Source: Archangium violaceum (GTDB taxonomy: Bacteria > Myxococcota > Myxococcia > Myxococcales > Myxococcaceae). From it: a DNA stretch of 64,000 nt. The notes under the pieces were generated by a model. The model was not told the origin of the DNA, did not search any database, and worked only from the letters and a program-made list of their open reading frames with translations. The DNA lies in NCBI RefSeq assembly GCF_016887565.1, contig NZ_CP069396.1, positions 9,716,001-9,780,000 of the forward strand. Reading direction: 5' to 3'. Positions within the stretch are counted from its first letter, which is position 1, and each line of letters starts with the position of its first letter. Both the position numbers and the translations under genes were made by a program. Of this stretch, positions 25,913 to 34,300 are shown piece by piece.

Positions 25913-26932
25913 TCAACCAGGAACAGGAGCATCGACGGGCCGGCCCAGGCGGAGCGCGATCACCCCGCGCCGGTACTCGATGGGCAGGCGGTCCGCCCGG
26001 ACGTGCACCTCACCGGAGAAGTCCAGCGGGTGGGCCCTGGGCCGCTGCGCCTCGGCGACGAGGCGATCCTGCTCGAGGATGGCCAGCTCCGACTTCACGA
26101 AGATGTCCGGGAACATCCGCAGCCCCGGGTGGTAGGAGGCGAAGTAGAAGCACTGCATCTTCTCCTCCGACCAGGGCGAGGCGATGGCGAACACCGTGTG
26201 CTTGAAGAAGAGCGTGGGCTTGAAGGCCAGGCGCGCGGCGAAGGGGAACACCACCTCATATGTCAGCATGGTCTTGTCCACCTTGGGAGGGGCTCCCTCG
26301 AGGCCGGGCGCGAGCGCGGGGTAGGTGATCTGCGCGCGCAGCCCATCCGGGCGGCGCTCCACCTCATAAGGAGGCACCTCCTGCTGCTCCGGGTTGCCGA
26401 AGGTCCCCCGGTGCACCCAGGACAGGTGCGTGACGTCCAGGACGATCTCCACCATGCGGCCCGCGGAGATGTTCCAGTCCAGGCGAGGCAACGCGACGGT
26501 GGCCGCGCTCCCGTCCTCCAGCTCTGGCCAGTGGGGCAGCGGCGCCGCGGGCTGTGGCGCCAGGCACACCCAGATGAGGCCGTAACGCTCGGCGGCATGG
26601 AACGAGCGCAGCGCAGCGCCAGACGGAATGGGCGCGCCGGGCTGCGAGGGAATCCGCACGCAGCGTCCGTCCTGCCCGTACGTCCAGCCATGGAAGGCAC
26701 AGCGCAGACCCTCGCCCACCACGTCACCGGCGCACAGGTCCGCGCCCCGGTGCGCGCAGTAGCGCTGCGTGGCGGAGACACCCGAGCCGGTACGCCAGAC
26801 GACCAGCTCGGTGCCCAGCAGGCGCGCGGCGAGCGGGCGCTCCTTCAGCTCATGCGAGTAGGCAACGGGATGCCAGTACGGGGAGAAGGCCTCTTCGTAG
26901 GAACGCACGCCTGCTTCCATGGGACGAGACAT
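25913..26932 (-). CDS. Rieske non-haem iron oxygenase
   Basis: A 339-residue ring-hydroxylating-type oxygenase. The Rieske [2Fe-2S] site is CAH-x16-CAFH (around residues 60-82), followed by GWTYGQDGRC. The mononuclear iron site appears as DVTHLSWVH, giving the D-x2-H-x4-H ligand pattern. Start ATG 26932 (MSRPMEAG) is supported by the small-peptide gene ending 10 nt upstream, so the two are coupled. No reductase or ferredoxin gene is adjacent. Family members hydroxylate or demethylate aromatic, steroid or peptide-like substrates. The neighbours suggest tailoring of the peptide or of the NRPS product. Confidence 0.85.
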   Translation of the reverse strand: MSRPMEAGVRSYEEAFSPYWHPVAYSHELKERPLAARLLGTELVVWRTGSGVSATQRYCAHRGADLCAGDVVGEGLRCAFHGWTYGQDGRCVRIPSQPGAPIPSGAALRSFHAAERYGLIWVCLAPQPAAPLPHWPELEDGSAATVALPRLDWNISAGRMVEIVLDVTHLSWVHRGTFGNPEQQEVPPYEVERRPDGLRAQITYPALAPGLEGAPPKVDKTMLTYEVVFPFAARLAFKPTLFFKHTVFAIASPWSEEKMQCFYFASYHPGLRMFPDIFVKSELAILEQDRLVAEAQRPRAHPLDFSGEVHVRADRLPIEYRRGVIALRLGRPVDAPVPG

Positions 26933-26942
26933 CCAACCCTGC

Positions 26943-27125
26943 TCACGCGAGCGCGAGCGGGGCGATCTTGCTCTCGATCTCCTCGAGAAGGAAGTTGATC
27001 TCCTCGAGTTCGTCGAGCTTCTCCGGGGCCGCGGCGGCGGCAACGTGAACGGAAGCCACCTGGGTGGCGGGAGTGGACACCTCGGCGGCGACGACTGGCG
27101 TGGGGGGGGTCTCTTCAAACGCCAT
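26943..27125 (-). CDS. 60-residue small peptide, candidate precursor or carrier peptide
   Basis: ATG 27125 has CGGAG at about 8 nt and the frame ends 10 nt before the Rieske oxygenase start. The 60-residue product has no Cys, Trp or Tyr. Residues 1-34 are Ala/Pro/Val-rich and probably flexible. Residues 35-55 (EKLDELEEINFLLEEIESKI) form a strongly acidic amphipathic helix, and the end is APLALA. There is no signal peptide. The form is compatible with a leader-core precursor (RiPP-like) or a docking/carrier peptide for the linked oxygenases. Hydroxylatable residues in the C-terminal part include Asn44, Phe45, Lys53 and Pro56. It is not an MbtH protein. No family is recognised, and the precursor idea is inference from context. 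Confidence 0.55.
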   Translation of the reverse strand: MAFEETPPTPVVAAEVSTPATQVASVHVAAAAAPEKLDELEEINFLLEEIESKIAPLALA

Positions 27126-27246
27126 GAGAATCTCCGGGGGGGAGTGTTTCGAGTCTTGAGAAGCAATCGTGGCTCTCTCGGGTACCTCCTGTCAACGCGA
27201 GTAGCCCGTTATTCAAGAAAACGAGAACGCTGTACTATAGAGGACG
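27126..27246. promoter_or_regulatory. bidirectional promoter region, peptide-Rieske / JmjC-NRPS operons
   Basis: The 121 bp between divergent starts must serve both the peptide-Rieske unit and the 20-kb JmjC-to-NRPS operon. It is AT-richer than its surroundings. TGTACTATAG at 27231-27240 contains a -10-like TACTAT, only 10 nt before the JmjC ATG, which would imply a very short leader. No clear -35 partner was found. Confidence 0.45.
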
Positions 27247-28416
27247 ATGACCCTGCCGCCGCTCCCGTTCGAGGCGAAGCCCCCTCGTCGACTCCACCAA
27301 CCCAGCGCCGAGGAGTTCTGGTCGAGGGCCTTCGAGGAGCCGCTGGTGCTGACGGGCTGCATGGAGGACTGGCGGCTGCTGCGGGAGCTGCGGGCCAGCG
27401 ACACCTTCGCGCGGAAGCTGGGCGTGCTCGGCCCCCTCTTCGGAGAGAAGCCGGTGACGTTCCACCAGATGCCCCGGCGCACGGAAGGGCACTACCACTT
27501 CCAGAAGGACAGGCTGGAGGGCAGGACGTTCGGCCAGCCCGCCCGGGACGTGCCGTTCGACGTGTTCGCGCGGCAGTTGCTGCGCAGCCTGGAGGGCGGC
27601 TCGGACGACTACGTCTACCTGCAGTCGCACCTGGTGGAGCAGGGAACCCCGCTGCGTGAGTCCCTGGGGCCTCGAATCCTGCCCTTCCTGAAGGAGCAGC
27701 AGGCGTTCCCGCGCATGTGGATCGGCTCCAACGGGCAGGTGGTGAACCTGCACTACGACGACTTCGTGAACTTCATCTGCATGGTCGAGGGGACGAAGCG
27801 GGTGACGCTGTTCGCGCCCGAGCTGCTCCCGTCCATGTACCACGCGCCCTTCGACGACATGCTCGAGCAGGCGCAGGCGAGCCACGTGCGGTTGCTGGAG
27901 CCGGACCTCGAGCGCTTCCCGCGCTTCCGCGAGGCGCTGCGCGAGGCCCGCGTGGCGGTCGTCAATCCCGGGGAGGTGCTCTACATCCCGCCCATGTGGT
28001 GGCACCACGTCGAGTCCTTCGGGCTCAACGTCATGGTCAACAACTGGGTGTTCGAGGAGCACTTCGACCTGGTGGTCCAGATGCAGGAGAACCTGACACG
28101 GGCCATCCGGCTGTTCATCCACCACCCCTCGGAGCAGCGGGCCCGGGAGCTGGAGCACTACCGGCGCACGGTCTTCGCGCCCGGCGTGGCCTCCACGCCC
28201 AAGCCGGCGGAGGACGGCAACCCGCTCGCGCGACACCGGGCCGAGACGCGGGAGCTGGTGGCGCGCATGCCGGACTTCCTGCGCCGGCAGGTCGCGCTCT
28301 ACTACGAGCACTTCGTCTTCCAGGTGTCCGGAGACCCCATCCCCTCCCAGCCCGGAGCCTTCGCCGCCATGGTGGAGCGCAAGGCCCGCGTGGCCTCCTT
28401 CTTCGCGCGGGAGTGA
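27247..28416 (+). CDS. JmjC/cupin-8 Fe(II)/2-oxoglutarate oxygenase, first gene of the NRPS operon
   Basis: A 389-residue paralogue of the protein at 15857. Iron ligands are His169-x-Asp171 in NLHYDDF and His253 in PMWWHHVES, with GTKRVTLFAPE supplying the likely 2-oxoglutarate Lys. The two proteins share WIGSNGQ and LHYDDF, and the ESFGLNVMVNNW block downstream. GAGG sits directly before the ATG. It is followed by a membrane-protein gene after 7 nt and then by the barrel and NRPS genes, so it is transcribed with the NRPS. A role as side-chain hydroxylase for an NRPS-bound residue is the simplest inference; hydroxylation of the divergent 60-residue peptide is the alternative. Confidence 0.85.
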   Translation: MTLPPLPFEAKPPRRLHQPSAEEFWSRAFEEPLVLTGCMEDWRLLRELRASDTFARKLGVLGPLFGEKPVTFHQMPRRTEGHYHFQKDRLEGRTFGQPARDVPFDVFARQLLRSLEGGSDDYVYLQSHLVEQGTPLRESLGPRILPFLKEQQAFPRMWIGSNGQVVNLHYDDFVNFICMVEGTKRVTLFAPELLPSMYHAPFDDMLEQAQASHVRLLEPDLERFPRFREALREARVAVVNPGEVLYIPPMWWHHVESFGLNVMVNNWVFEEHFDLVVQMQENLTRAIRLFIHHPSEQRARELEHYRRTVFAPGVASTPKPAEDGNPLARHRAETRELVARMPDFLRRQVALYYEHFVFQVSGDPIPSQPGAFAAMVERKARVASFFARE

Positions 28417-28423
28417 GGCCGAG

Positions 28424-29053
28424 ATGCCGGGAGAGATGCATGACACGCGGCCGCCGCGTTGGGACGGAGCGACCGCGATGCTCGGCGGGCTGCTGTGGCT
28501 CGTGGCCTACGGCGTGAACGTCGTGTTCGGACTCGAGAACGGACACGCCCCCCTGGCCCCCAGCGACTCCCGGCTCGCGTGGCTCGGCGCCGCCTCGTTC
28601 AGCGGGGCCCAGTTCCTCTTCGGCATCACCCTGGTGGGAGTGTGGCTGCGACTCCGGGGACGCGCCCGGTGGACGGGGCTCGTGGGGCTGCTGCTGGCGG
28701 CCGTCCCCCTGTGCTCGGCCGCCACCAACGCGGTGCTGCTGACGGGGCTGTTCGGGCCCGTCCGCGTCATCGGTGCCCTCGGGGCGCTCGGTGTGCTCGG
28801 CACCTGCCTCGGCGCGCTCTTCCTCGGCATCGCCTCGCTCCGGGCGCGCACCCTGCCCCGCTGGAACGCGCTCCTGCTGCTCGCCCTCGGGCCCGCGACC
28901 GTGGTGCTGCTCGTGCTCTCCACCCTGAGCTTCGGCCCCGGTGTGCCGGCCTACGTGGTGGACGACATGCCTTTCGCCATCGCCGGCTCCGCATGGTTCT
29001 CCCTGGGCTTGGCGCTGCGTCAACGGCCCTCCGTCCCCGCGCTAAGCTCCTGA
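28424..29053 (+). CDS. polytopic membrane protein of unknown function
   Basis: A 209-residue hydrophobic protein with about six transmembrane segments, beginning around GGLLWLVAYGVNVVFG and ending SAWFSLGLAL. Loops are short and Arg-containing, giving a cytoplasmic-side bias. No family motif is certain. The gene starts 7 nt after the JmjC gene and ends 24 nt before the outer-membrane barrel gene, so it belongs to the NRPS operon. An inner-membrane export or immunity function is possible but not shown. ATG 28424 is the first start; the ATG at 28436 would shorten it by four residues. Confidence 0.65.
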   Translation: MPGEMHDTRPPRWDGATAMLGGLLWLVAYGVNVVFGLENGHAPLAPSDSRLAWLGAASFSGAQFLFGITLVGVWLRLRGRARWTGLVGLLLAAVPLCSAATNAVLLTGLFGPVRVIGALGALGVLGTCLGALFLGIASLRARTLPRWNALLLLALGPATVVLLVLSTLSFGPGVPAYVVDDMPFAIAGSAWFSLGLALRQRPSVPALSS

Positions 29054-29077
29054 CCCCTCCCCGACCAGCCCCCCCGG

Positions 29078-30979
29078 ATGAAGCCCCCCGCGCCTCCCGC
29101 CCTCGCCGCTCTGCTCCTGCTCTGGGGCTGCGTCGCCTCCGCCGCGGAGTGGCGCGGAGCCAGCCCGGGCGTCACTCCCCTGCCGGAAGTCCTCCGCACC
29201 TTCGGCAAGCCCAGCCGCCATGACTCCGTCCGCGGGGAGATCGTCCTCACCTACGCGACCAGGACGGCTCCCAACGGGACGCGCCTCGTGCGGTTCCGCT
29301 TCGACCCGGATGACGGCCTGCTGCGGCACATCGACGTGTTCCCCAAGCGCCCGCCGACGCGCGCCGAGCTCGAGAAGCAATTCGGGCCCTCCTGCGAGAG
29401 CGGCAGCGGGCCGGAGGACCCCTGCTACGAGCTCGAGATACTGCCCGGCAACCGGTTCTCCTTCCGGTACACCACGCTCGGCGTACAGGTGCTCTTCGAG
29501 CGCAAGCGGGTCAAGTCGCTGAGCTACTCGGTGCCGTCCCGCCCGAGCCCACCACCTCCCGCGCAACCCCCTCCCGAGACCGTCGCGAAGGCCCAGCCGG
29601 AACCGGAGCCGGAGCCGGAGGACACCTCCCCCGCTCCCGTGTCCGACCCGGCCCCCGTGGCCGCGCCCCCACCCTCGTCCTCGTCCATCGAGCTGGCGCC
29701 CGCGATCGTCGAGCCGGAACCCTCGACGTCCTCCTCCGCGGACGCGTTGATACAACCCGCGGTGATCGCCCCGCCCGGGGAAGACACGGCCACGGCACCC
29801 GAGCCCGAAGAGGCCATCGCCCGGAAGGACGACGCACCGTCGTTCCAAGATCTCCTCAGCCTGGGAGGCACCTACCTCCAACGCGCCGAGCTGTCCGGCT
29901 CCCGTGGCGGCCAGGGCACCGTGATGCAGCCCGTGCTCCCGGCGCTGGTGGACGTCTACCTCGATGCCAAGCCCTCGGAGAACGTGCGCAGCTTCGTGCG
30001 GGGACGGCTCCTCTACGATCCGCTCGACCGCGCCCTGTCCACGCCGACCATCCAGCTCGATCAGCTCTGGGTGCGGTTCGGCATCGCCGATCACGTGTTC
30101 ATCACCGCCGGGCGCCAGCAGCTCAAGTGGGGCAGCTCCAAGGTGTGGAACCCCACCGACTTCCTCCGCCAGCCGAACCCGCTGCCGCTCGACACGTTCG
30201 ACCTGCGGACGGGTGTCGACATGCTCAAGGTGAACATCCCCTGGGAAGCGATGGCATCCAACCTCTGGCTCATCGCCACGGCGGACCTGCGGGGACCCGA
30301 GTCGCAGCCGATCCGCTACGGAGGCGCCGCGCGAGCCGAGATGGTCCTCGGCCCGAGCGAGCTCAGCCTCACCGCGGTCTTCCAACAGGGACGCCGCCCC
30401 CGATACGGCGTGGACTGGTCCATCGGCCTGGAGAGAATCGACCTCAACGCCGAGGTCGCCCTGGTACGCGACAGCAGCACGCCCCTCTGGGAGCACACCG
30501 GGACGGACTTCGTTCCGCGCACGCTCGGTGAACCGAAGGTCCTCGCCAGCGGAGGCATCGCCACCTCGTTCCGCTTCGCCGACATCTACCGCGTCAACCC
30601 CCGGCTGGAGGTCTTCTACAACCAGCTCGGCACCGATGATCGCGCCCTGCTCACGTGGCTGCGCTCCACCAACGACTTCCAGCCGCTCTACTTCGGCCGC
30701 TTCTACGGCATGGCCCAGATCGCCATCGCCCGCCGCAGCATCCTCGAGCCGACGCTGCTCCTCACGCTGCTGGCGAACGTGCGGGACGACTCCTACCTGT
30801 CCCGCGTCGACTTCAACCTGCTGCCGCTGCGCGACGTGTACGTCCAGGCCTTCCTGGAAGCCCCCTTCGGCGCGCGTGGGAGCGAGTTCCGCTTCGTGCC
30901 AGACCCCTCGGTGGCGGAGCTCCCCGCCACGGGCCTCCCCCTGCTCCGGGCCGGGCTCAGCATCCGCATCAAGATGTGA
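29078..30979 (+). CDS. outer-membrane beta-barrel protein with periplasmic N-terminal domain
   Basis: A 633-residue exported protein with a signal peptide cleaved near ASA-AEW (about residue 22). Residues 25-150 form a small periplasmic domain with a SmpA/OmlA-like feel (EVLRTFGKPSRHDSVRGEI). A Pro/Glu-rich linker follows (150-250), then about 380 residues of alternating beta-strands with the block FITAGRQQLKWGSSKVWNPTDFL, seen in DUF1302-like and related barrels, ending in IRIKM. The gene lies 27 nt before the NRPS start and 24 nt after a membrane-protein gene, so it is in the NRPS operon. A dedicated outer-membrane exit for the NRPS product is the natural inference. Confidence 0.7.
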   Translation: MKPPAPPALAALLLLWGCVASAAEWRGASPGVTPLPEVLRTFGKPSRHDSVRGEIVLTYATRTAPNGTRLVRFRFDPDDGLLRHIDVFPKRPPTRAELEKQFGPSCESGSGPEDPCYELEILPGNRFSFRYTTLGVQVLFERKRVKSLSYSVPSRPSPPPPAQPPPETVAKAQPEPEPEPEDTSPAPVSDPAPVAAPPPSSSSIELAPAIVEPEPSTSSSADALIQPAVIAPPGEDTATAPEPEEAIARKDDAPSFQDLLSLGGTYLQRAELSGSRGGQGTVMQPVLPALVDVYLDAKPSENVRSFVRGRLLYDPLDRALSTPTIQLDQLWVRFGIADHVFITAGRQQLKWGSSKVWNPTDFLRQPNPLPLDTFDLRTGVDMLKVNIPWEAMASNLWLIATADLRGPESQPIRYGGAARAEMVLGPSELSLTAVFQQGRRPRYGVDWSIGLERIDLNAEVALVRDSSTPLWEHTGTDFVPRTLGEPKVLASGGIATSFRFADIYRVNPRLEVFYNQLGTDDRALLTWLRSTNDFQPLYFGRFYGMAQIAIARRSILEPTLLLTLLANVRDDSYLSRVDFNLLPLRDVYVQAFLEAPFGARGSEFRFVPDPSVAELPATGLPLLRAGLSIRIKM

Positions 30980-31006
30980 GCCCCCCGCAACACGCTGACT
31001 CTCCCC

Positions 31007-34000
31007 ATGACCTCGCGAAAAGACCTCGACCAGCTGACGCCGGGTGAAAAGCGCGCGCTGCTCAAGCAGATGCTGGAGCGGAACAAGCCGGCCGCCAGCT
31101 CCGGCACGCCCAACGTCGTGCGCGACGCGGGGCCGGTACGGCGTCCCTCCCACGAGCCGCCCGTTCCCTCCTTCGCGCAGGAGCGCATGTGGTTCCTGCA
31201 CCAGCTCTCGCCCGGCTCGGCGGCCTACAACGTGGCCCGGGCGGTGGAGCTGAGCGGCGCCATCGACGCGCGAGTGCTCGAAACGGCCCTGCGCCAGATG
31301 CTCGCGCGCCACACCGCGCTGCGCTCCGTCTTCCCCTCCTCCGAGGGCCGTCCCCTCCTGTCCTTCCAACCGGTGCCCTCGCACGTGCTGGACACCGAGG
31401 ACCTGTCCTCCCTGGCCGACGCCGAGCGCGAGGCGCTCCTGTCCCGCCGACTGCACGAGGAGTCCACGCGTCCCTTCCAGTTGGAACAGGGACCGCTCTA
31501 CCGCTTCCGCCAGCTGCGCCTCTCGCCCCAGCGGCACGTCTTCCTGCTGGTGCTGCACCACCTGGTCGTGGACGGCTGGAGCCTCAACGTGCTGATGCAC
31601 GAGCTGGGCACGCTCTACACCGCGCTCGTCCGCCAGCAGGTGCCCCAGCTGCCCGTGCCTCCGCTGGAGTACACCGACTTCGCCGCCTGGCAGCGCTCGC
31701 CCGCCGTCGCGGCCCGTGAGGCCACCCACCTGGAGTACTGGAAGCAGCGGCTCGCCGACGCGCCCGCGCTGCTGGAGCTGCCCACCGACAAGCCGCGCCC
31801 CGCGGTGCGCTCGGACCTGGGCACGCAGACCGAGCCGGCCGCGCTGCCGGCACCACTGGCCGCGGCGGTGCGCGCCTTCTGCCGCGAGCAGCAGGTGACG
31901 CCCTTCACCGTGTTCTACGCGGCCTTCACCGCGCTGCTGCACCGGTACTCGCAGCAGACGGACCTGTGCGTGGGAACACCCGTGGCCGGCCGCTCGCACC
32001 TGACGGTGGAGGGCGTGGTGGGCCTCTTCGTCAACACCGTGGTGCTGCGCGACACGGTCTCTCCCGCCACCTCCTTCTCCGCCCTGCTGGCCCAGGCGCG
32101 CGAGACGACCCGCGCCGCCTACTCGCACCAGGAGGCCCCCTTCGAGCGCGTGGTGGAGGCGCTCCAGGTGGAGCGCAGCCTCGGCCGCACTCCGCTCTTC
32201 CAGGTGATGTTCGACCTGTACCAGGAGGAGCGCTCGCTCGCGGATGCCCTGTCCGGGCTCGGCGCGCGCCCGGTGCACGTGGACACCGGCACCACCCAGT
32301 TCGACCTCGGCCTCACCGTCATCGAGAACGCGGCCGGCTTCTCGCTCTCCGTGCAGTACAGCACCGAGCTGTTCGAGCCCGCCACCGTCCAGCGCTTGCT
32401 GGGCCACTACGTCCGGCTCCTCGAGCACGCGGTGACGGCGCCCCTGACGTCCGTAGGCGAGCTGCACCTGCTCTCCTCCGCTGAGCGCCAGCAGGTGCTC
32501 CACGCCTTCAACGACACCGAGCGGCCCTTCGACGCCGAGGCCACCGTCGTCTCCCTCTTCGAGGCCCAGGTGGCGCGCACCCCGGACGCTCCGGCGGTGG
32601 TGGCCCCCGAGGGCACGCTCACCTTCCGCGAGCTCGCCACCCAGGCCTCGCGCCTCGCCGCGCACCTGGCGGCCGCGGGGGCCGGGCCAGAAGAGGTGGT
32701 GGGCCTGTGCCTGGAGCGCTCACTCGACGCGGTGGTGTCGCTGCTGGCCATCTTCATGAGTGGCGCCGGGTGCCTCCCCCTGGAGGCTTCCCACCCGGCG
32801 GCCCGCCGCGCGGCGCTGCTGCGGCAGTCCGGCGCGCGGCTCGTCGTCTCCCGGCCCGGGCTGTTCTCCGGGGTGGAGCTGGAGGTGCCCCTGGTGTCTC
32901 CAGACGTGCGGGTCCGCGAGGCCGTGCCTTCCACGCCCCCCCTGCGCGCCCGCGCCGAGCACCTCGCCTACCTGCTCTACACCTCCGGCTCGACGGGTGA
33001 GCCCAAGGGCGTCGAGCTGACCCACCGCAACGTCGTCCACTGCTTCGCGGCCTTCGACCCGTACTACGAGACGCATGCCGGGGACCGCTGGGCCTCGTCC
33101 GGCAGCCTCTCGTTCGACATCCACCTGGAGGAGCTGCTCTTCAGCATCACCCGCGGCGCGAGCACCATCCTGCGCGAGGTGGGTCCGCTGGGGCTGGGGC
33201 GCGACATCCTCCGGTACGGCATCACGCACGTCGTCATCACGCCCTCCTCGCTGGCCACCGCGCTGGAGGAGCCCGGCGCGCTGGAGGCCTTCCGCTCACT
33301 CAAGGTGCTCGTCACCGGCGGCGAGGTGCTGCCGGACCCTCTGGTGCAACAGCTCGCGCTGACGCGGACACAGCTGATCAACACCTACGGCCCCACGGAG
33401 ACGAGCATCAACGTCGCAGCGGAGCGGACGCTGCCCGACCGGCCCGTGCGCCTGGGGCGTCCGCTGGACCGGTGCCGGCTGTACGTCCTCGACGGGCGCG
33501 GAGAACCCGTGCCTCCGGGAGTGCCCGGCGAGCTCTACATCGGCGGCACACCGCTGGGGCGGGGCTACCGGGGCCGATCGGACCTGACGGCCGAGCGCTT
33601 CGTCCCCGATGCCTTCTCCGGCGTCCCCGGCGCCCGGCTCTACCGCACGGGCGACCGCGTCCGGTGGAACGACGATGGCACCCTGAGCTTCCTGGGCCGC
33701 ACGGACTTCCAGGTGAAGGTGCGCGGCGTGCGCATCGAGCTGGAAGAGGTCGAAGCCGCCCTCCTGCGCCAGCCCGGAGTCCGCCAGGCCGCCGTGGTGG
33801 TGCGCGGCCGAGGGCGCGACACGCGGCTCGACGCCTTCCTCGTCCTGGAGGGAGAGTCCGCCCAGGCGGCGAAGCGGCTCCGGGAGGCGCTGGGGCGCAC
33901 GCTGCCCGAGGCCATGGTGCCCTCGCGCTTCGCCGTGCTCCCGGCCCTGCCCTTCACGACGAGCGGCAAGGTGGACAGGAAGGCCCTGGCGGCGCTGCCC

Positions 34001-34300
34001 GTGGAGGAATCGGCGGGGAGCGACGAGGGCGAGGGCCAGCCTCCGCGCGGGCCCGTCGAGGAACTGCTGACACAGCTCTTCCGGCAGGTGCTCGGCCTGG
34101 AGAAGGTGCGGCGCGAGGACGACTTCTTCCACCTGGGAGGCCACTCGCTGAGCGCCACGCGTCTGGTGGCCCGCGTGCGCCAGTCCTTCGGCGTGGAGCT
34201 GCCGCTGAGCGCCATCTTCGGCTCGCCCAACGTGGCGGGGCTGGCGCGTGAGGTGTCTCGTCTCCAGGGCAGCGCGGACGATCTGCCCGCCCCCACCGCG
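31007..34300 (+). other. NRPS module 1 (C-A-T)
   Basis: C1 closely matches C3, so it is not a clearly distinct starter-C by eye, yet it is the first condensation site. A1 has SFDIHLEELL at core A4. By manual alignment to the GrsA pocket the code is D-I-E-V-V-G-T-I-N-K, with no confident match that I recall. A1 belongs to the same unusual lineage as A4 (LPLExSHPxxRR instead of VPLDPxYPxER). The substrate is not assigned. Confidence 0.75.

Noticed and set aside
26943..27125. The small peptide as an MbtH-like NRPS partner
   Set aside because: It lacks the conserved Trp and Pro residues and the fold pattern of MbtH proteins.
29042..32665. A 1207-codon open frame on the minus strand opposite the barrel and NRPS genes
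   Set aside because: It is antisense to genes with clear domains, has low-complexity Gly/Arg/Glu-rich product and no motif; an effect of high third-position GC.
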